DNA of 64,000 nt from positions 205,648-269,647 of the forward strand of contig NZ_UEGO01000004.1 in NCBI RefSeq assembly GCF_900465345.1. The letters run 5' to 3'. The notes below the pieces were generated by a model. The model did not search any database, was not told where the DNA came from, and saw only the letters and a program-made list of their open reading frames with translations. This DNA is from Asaia bogorensis (GTDB lineage Bacteria; Pseudomonadota; Alphaproteobacteria; Acetobacterales; Acetobacteraceae). Of the stretch, positions 60,375 through 64,000 are shown piece after piece (position 1 is the first letter of the stretch; each line of letters begins with the position of its first letter). The translations under genes and the position numbers were made by a program.

Positions 60375-62198
60375 TCAGGCGTCTGACTTGACTTTCGACA
60401 TACGCTTGCGCTCATTCGGGTCCAGGTAGCGCTTGCGGATACGCACGGCAGAAGGCGTCACCTCGACCAGCTCATCGTCTTCAATATAGGCGATAGCCTG
60501 CTCAAGGCTCATCTTGCGCGGCGGCGTCAGAAGCAGCGCATCATCCTTGCCGGCGGCACGGATGTTGGTCAGCTTCTTTTCACGGACAGCGTTCACATCA
60601 AGATCGTTCTCGCGCGAATGCTCACCCAGGATCATGCCCGTGTAAATCTTCTCGCCAGCCTCGACGAACAGCGTGCCACGATCCTGCAGCGAGAACAGGG
60701 CGTACTGCGTGGTCGCACCGTCTTCTGCCGAGATCAGCGAGCCGTTGCGACGGCCTTCGATCGTGCCTGCATAGGGCTTATAGCCCGCGAACAGACGGTT
60801 CATGATGCCCGTGCCGCGCGTGTCGGTCAGGAACTCGCCGTGATAGCCGATCAGGCCGCGCGACGGGATGAGGAAGGTCAGACGGACCTTGTCACCACCC
60901 GACGGACGCATGTCCTGCATCACGCCCTTACGCATCGACATCTTTTCGACGACCACGCCCGAATAGGGCTCGTCAACGTCGACCAGAACCTCTTCGTACG
61001 GCTCTTCACGCTCGCCGGTCTCTTCGTTGTTACGGAAGAGAACGCGCGGGCGACCGATGGTCAGCTCGAAGCCTTCGCGACGCATGGTCTCGATCAGCAC
61101 GCCAAGCTGAAGTTCGCCACGACCGGCAACCTCGAAGGCTTCGCTTTCGGCGCTCTCGGTCACCTTGATGGCCACGTTGCCCTCGGTTTCCTTGAACAGA
61201 CGGTCACGGATCTGGCGCGACGTCACCTTCTTGCCTTCACGACCGCCCAGAGGGCCGTCATTGATGCGGAAGGTCATGGTCAGGGTCGGCGGATCGACCG
61301 GGGTCGAAGGCAGCGGCGCATCGAGAGCCGGGTCTGCAATGGTGTCGGGGATAGTGGCGTCGGACAGACCGGCCACAGCCACGATATCACCGGCTTCGGC
61401 TTCATCCACCGGCACGCGGTCCAGACCGCGGAACGACAGCAGCTTGGTCAGACGACCCGTTTCCACGATCGTGCCATCGGGGCGCAGCACGCGCACCGGC
61501 ATGTTCACGCGGGCGCGGCCCTGCTCGATACGACCCGTCAGGATGCGGCCCAGGAAGTTGTCGCTTTCGAGAATGGTCGAAACCATGCCGAACGGCGCCT
61601 CCTTGTCGAGGCCCGGCGTCGGCACGTGGCGCAGCACCAGGTCGAACAGCGGGGACAGATCCTTGCGGGGGCCGTTCATTTCAAGATCGGCCCAGCCCTG
61701 ACGGCCCGAGGCGTACAGCATCGGGAAGTCGAGCTGATGCTCGTCGGCGCCCAGAGCTGCGAACAGGTCGAAGATTTCTTCATGAACTTCGTCGGGGCGG
61801 GCATCGCCACGGTCGATCTTGTTCACGACCACGATCGGACGCAGGCCACGAGCCAGCGCCTTGCCCAGCACGAACTTGGTCTGCGGCAGAGCGCCTTCAG
61901 CCGAGTCGACCAGGATGATCGCGCCGTCCACCATGCTCAGGATACGCTCGACCTCACCACCGAAATCGGCGTGGCCCGGCGTGTCGATGATGTTGATACG
62001 CGTCTCGTTCCAGACGACCGAGGTGCACTTGGCAAGAATGGTGATGCCGCGCTCACGCTCGAGGTCATTGCTGTCCATCGCGCGCTCAGCAACGTGCTGG
62101 TTTTCGCGGAACGAGCCGGATTGCTTGAGAAGCTGGTCAACAAGGGTGGTCTTGCCATGATCGACGTGCGCGATAATGGCGATGTTACGGATTTCCAT
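60375..62198 (-). CDS. typA: Translational GTPase TypA/BipA
   Basis: The 607-residue ribosome-binding GTPase helps 50S assembly and translation under stress. It has the G1 motif AHVDHGKTT (10-18), the switch segment RGITILAK, G3 DTPGH, G4 NKID and the elongation-factor-like domains with the BipA-specific C-terminal region ([21 protein letters not shown]). The length is typical. A 566-residue open frame on the opposite strand (60618-62318) is a compositional shadow and not a gene. It ends at a strong terminator. Confidence 0.97.
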   Translation of the reverse strand: MEIRNIAIIAHVDHGKTTLVDQLLKQSGSFRENQHVAERAMDSNDLERERGITILAKCTSVVWNETRINIIDTPGHADFGGEVERILSMVDGAIILVDSAEGALPQTKFVLGKALARGLRPIVVVNKIDRGDARPDEVHEEIFDLFAALGADEHQLDFPMLYASGRQGWADLEMNGPRKDLSPLFDLVLRHVPTPGLDKEAPFGMVSTILESDNFLGRILTGRIEQGRARVNMPVRVLRPDGTIVETGRLTKLLSFRGLDRVPVDEAEAGDIVAVAGLSDATIPDTIADPALDAPLPSTPVDPPTLTMTFRINDGPLGGREGKKVTSRQIRDRLFKETEGNVAIKVTESAESEAFEVAGRGELQLGVLIETMRREGFELTIGRPRVLFRNNEETGEREEPYEEVLVDVDEPYSGVVVEKMSMRKGVMQDMRPSGGDKVRLTFLIPSRGLIGYHGEFLTDTRGTGIMNRLFAGYKPYAGTIEGRRNGSLISAEDGATTQYALFSLQDRGTLFVEAGEKIYTGMILGEHSRENDLDVNAVREKKLTNIRAAGKDDALLLTPPRKMSLEQAIAYIEDDELVEVTPSAVRIRKRYLDPNERKRMSKVKSDA

Positions 62199-62506
62199 GA
62201 AGCGGTCCTGATCGGGCTTGCAGGGTCATGCCCTGCCGGATCGCTCCCTGGGAACGACACAAAGCCGGGACTGACGGATTGGCCGTGTTCTGCACAATTT
62301 CCCGTCAGAGTGCAATGAAAGGATCGGAAAGACCGGGTTTTTTAGCATTTCCGGGCCTTCTTCCAACGTAATACAGGCCCCTGCCCTGCCTCTCTGAGAG
62401 AGTTAAGCCCTTTCTTCCCTGTGTAGTAAGGCAAGGTATAGAGGAGCAGGTTTCCAAAGGGCGACCGCCCTTTGGCAGGGTTCGGGGCGGCGCCCCGAAA
62501 CAGCCC
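62199..62506. other. 308-base gap upstream of typA, with repeat copy C
   Basis: The stretch between typA and the kinase gene holds the typA promoter region and the two-hairpin element listed at 62449-62500. I see no gene, RNA or other clear signal in the rest. Confidence 0.5.
62449..62500 (-). repeat. Copy C of the two-hairpin 3' element
   Basis: On the minus strand the element starts seven bases after the stop of the kinase gene: hairpin one TTCGGGGCG with CGCCCCGAA (within 62481-62499), a C-rich link, hairpin two CCAAAGGGC with GCCCTTTGG (within 62454-62475), and the tail TGGAAACC. It is the clearest match to copy A. Confidence 0.75.
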
Positions 62507-63484
62507 TCAGGCCTTGAGCGCAAAATCCGCGGCAGGGCGTGCCCCCATGCGGGTGATGATCGCACCAGCAGCTTCGTTGCCCAGACGGCCACATGCTTCG
62601 AGGCTGCGGCCCTTGGCCAGTCCAGCCAGGAATCCAGCAGCGAAGGCATCGCCCGCACCCGTTGTATCGACCACCTTCACGGGTTCCGTCGGAACGACCA
62701 GCTTCTCGCCATTGGAAAGAATGACCGCGCCCTTCTCGCTGCGGGTCAGCACGACAAGGGCAGCGTCACGCCCGGCCTGCGTGGCGGCAGCATCGAAATC
62801 CTCGGTCCCGTAAAGGGCACAGATCTCTGCCTCATTGGCGAAGAGAATATCGATATGCCCGGCGACCAGCGCGCGGAAGGCAGCGTGATGGCGTGCCACG
62901 CAGAACGTATCCGACAGGGTCAGGGCCACGCGGCGACCGGCCTTGTGCGCCGTCTCGGCCGCAAGGATGAAAGCGGCCTGTGCGCGGTCCTTGTCGAACA
63001 GATAGCCCTCCATATAGGTCACGGCGGCGGCGGAGACGGCGGCCTGATCCACATCCTCGGGTCCGAACTCCGTGCAGATGCCAAGATAGGTGTGCATGGT
63101 ACGCTGCCCGTCGGGCGTGACGAGAATGATGCAGCGCGCGGTGGGGCGATCGGCATTCCGGACGGGGGCTGAGGGGTAGAACAGCTTCTGCGCGGCGATG
63201 TCTCGGGCATAGCCAAGCCCTGCCTCATCATCTGCCACCTTGCCCAGATAACCGACGCGAGCGCCCAGACGGGCTGCAACGACCGCCGTGTTGGCGGCGG
63301 AACCGCCCCCCATGATCTGCTCCGGGGTGATCTTTGCCTCGATAGAAGCTGCCTGATCGGCATCGATCAATGTCATGCTGCCCAGAGGCGAGCCAAGCGC
63401 CGTCAGTGTCTCGTGCGAAACCTGCGCAAGAATATCGACAATCGCGTTGCCGATGCAAAGCAGGTCGAGAGTGGGTGCAGTCAT
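62507..63484 (-). CDS. PfkB-family carbohydrate/adenosine kinase
   Basis: A 325-residue ribokinase-fold kinase. It has the N-terminal CIGNAIVDILA and GGSAANTAVVAARLG, and the C-terminal ATP motif DTTGAGDAFAAGF with the catalytic aspartate. It resembles the bacterial adenosine-kinase-like PfkB proteins (PF00294), which phosphorylate adenosine or a sugar. The ATG at 63484 is preferred because CGGAG lies seven bases upstream; an ATG 45 bases earlier has no site. The transcript runs into the two-hairpin element after its stop. Confidence 0.9.
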   Translation of the reverse strand: MTAPTLDLLCIGNAIVDILAQVSHETLTALGSPLGSMTLIDADQAASIEAKITPEQIMGGGSAANTAVVAARLGARVGYLGKVADDEAGLGYARDIAAQKLFYPSAPVRNADRPTARCIILVTPDGQRTMHTYLGICTEFGPEDVDQAAVSAAAVTYMEGYLFDKDRAQAAFILAAETAHKAGRRVALTLSDTFCVARHHAAFRALVAGHIDILFANEAEICALYGTEDFDAAATQAGRDAALVVLTRSEKGAVILSNGEKLVVPTEPVKVVDTTGAGDAFAAGFLAGLAKGRSLEACGRLGNEAAGAIITRMGARPAADFALKA

Positions 63485-63729
63485 GAGGGCTCCGATGCGA
63501 TGAAATTTAGTGGAGAAAACAGGGTTCACGCCATGAAATCAACATGATCAGACGTGATCGTAATGTTGCGTGAACGACAGGTTCGGCATTCTTTCCGACA
63601 GGCCATGACACAAGACCGGGTCAGGGTCAAAAACCGCGAAAACCTGCTGTTTATCCGCTTGTCGCTTGCGCAACATAACGTGTAAGCCGGGTTAGGACGT
63701 GAAGCACCTCTGAGGTGATTTTGCGTCTG

Positions 63730-64000
63730 TCACCAGCCGCCAGCGGCACCCGAACCGCCACCTTTCAGAACGCGCAGCGGGGTTCTCTTGTTCAAACGAC
63801 GCAAACCAGAAGATACAGCAACGCCCTCATCTTCAGGTGCATCGGCCAGTATCGGCCAAAAACCGGCTGCCCCGACGACGGGCAGCGCTTCGCTTTTCCC
63901 CGAGCGTCCGGCCCCAGCGGCTGACGCCTCACCAGCCTCACAAGTCAAGGATTCTGCCGCGATGGGTCGTTCGCCGTTCCCCACCCCTCCCTCACCTGCC
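63730..64000 (-). CDS. Unknown Ala/Gly-rich protein, 5' end outside window
   Basis: The frame is open from the right edge to a stop at 63730 and encodes at least 90 residues rich in Ala, Gly and Glu, with AAGFWPILADAPEDEG and the end RTPLRVLKGGGSGAAGGW. I recognise no family; a long stop-free stretch is expected at this G+C, so it may not be a real gene. No start is visible. The 245 bases between it and the kinase gene show only a short CACCTC/GAGGTG dyad (63706-63718). Confidence 0.35.
   Translation of the reverse strand, partial: AGEGGVGNGERPIAAESLTCEAGEASAAGAGRSGKSEALPVVGAAGFWPILADAPEDEGVAVSSGLRRLNKRTPLRVLKGGGSGAAGGW

Noticed and set aside
60618..62318. A 566-codon open frame on the plus strand opposite typA
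   Set aside because: It is an antisense shadow caused by high G+C codon use in a strongly conserved GTPase gene; its translation has no family features, and typA is certain.

Overview
The window looks like chromosome of an acetic acid bacterium (Acetobacteraceae, Alphaproteobacteria; Asaia/Kozakia/Gluconobacter-like). The reasons are the moderately high G+C coding sequence, the hopanoid modification genes hpnH, hpnM, hpnI, hpnJ and hpnK, the alphaproteobacterial tsaE-addB-addA block, and a TrxB-like ferredoxin-NADP reductase. The genus is an inference. I see no rRNA, tRNA, CRISPR array, phage or intact insertion sequence; most of the window is dense, ordinary chromosome with many 4-base start/stop overlaps.

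Left part (1-13.3 kb): the 3' end of a catalase-like peroxidase with a cytochrome b561, two exported proteins of unknown role, an aldo/keto reductase, an O-antigen ligase-like membrane protein, a cobW GTPase coupled to a WD40 protein, a reverse-strand operon of a DUF2272 lipoprotein, bioA and an NTF2-like protein, then mtnA facing a Nudix hydrolase and a GT4 glycosyltransferase.

Middle left (13.3-27.4 kb): a secreted coiled-coil protein, an SDR, and a tightly coupled biotin operon (bioF, an unassigned alpha/beta-hydrolase in the bioH position, and a fused bioC-bioD). Next come a rhodanese facing a cysteine synthase, an OmpR/EnvZ-type two-component pair, a methionine ABC importer (metQNI), YnfA and YqaA membrane proteins, and an SDR that lacks its catalytic residues.

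Middle (27.4-43.8 kb): ispE behind a large TPR protein, a degenerate uracil-DNA-glycosylase-like gene, a soluble lytic transglycosylase, an unassigned ABC exporter, a CNNM/CorC transporter, and the hopanoid module. In that module hpnH diverges from hpnM-hpnI-hpnJ-hpnK. HpnH starts the side chain on diploptene; HpnI, HpnK and HpnJ are known to turn bacteriohopanetetrol into the glucosamine and cyclitol ether forms.

Right part (43.4-64 kb): trxA, a two-gene exported cassette (VOC protein plus small lipoprotein) lying between trxA and addA on the opposite strand, addA-addB-tsaE, an unknown 236-residue protein with a possible UDG-like fold, a TRIC channel behind threonine aldolase, ferredoxin-NADP reductase, alr-dadA, an SDR, an Ala/Pro/His/Lys-rich exported protein, typA and a PfkB adenosine-kinase-like gene.

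The observations most worth checking are the bioC-bioD fusion with its neighbouring esterase, and a two-hairpin GC-rich element found three times (plus one half copy) just 3' of a stop codon and always in the orientation of the gene it follows.
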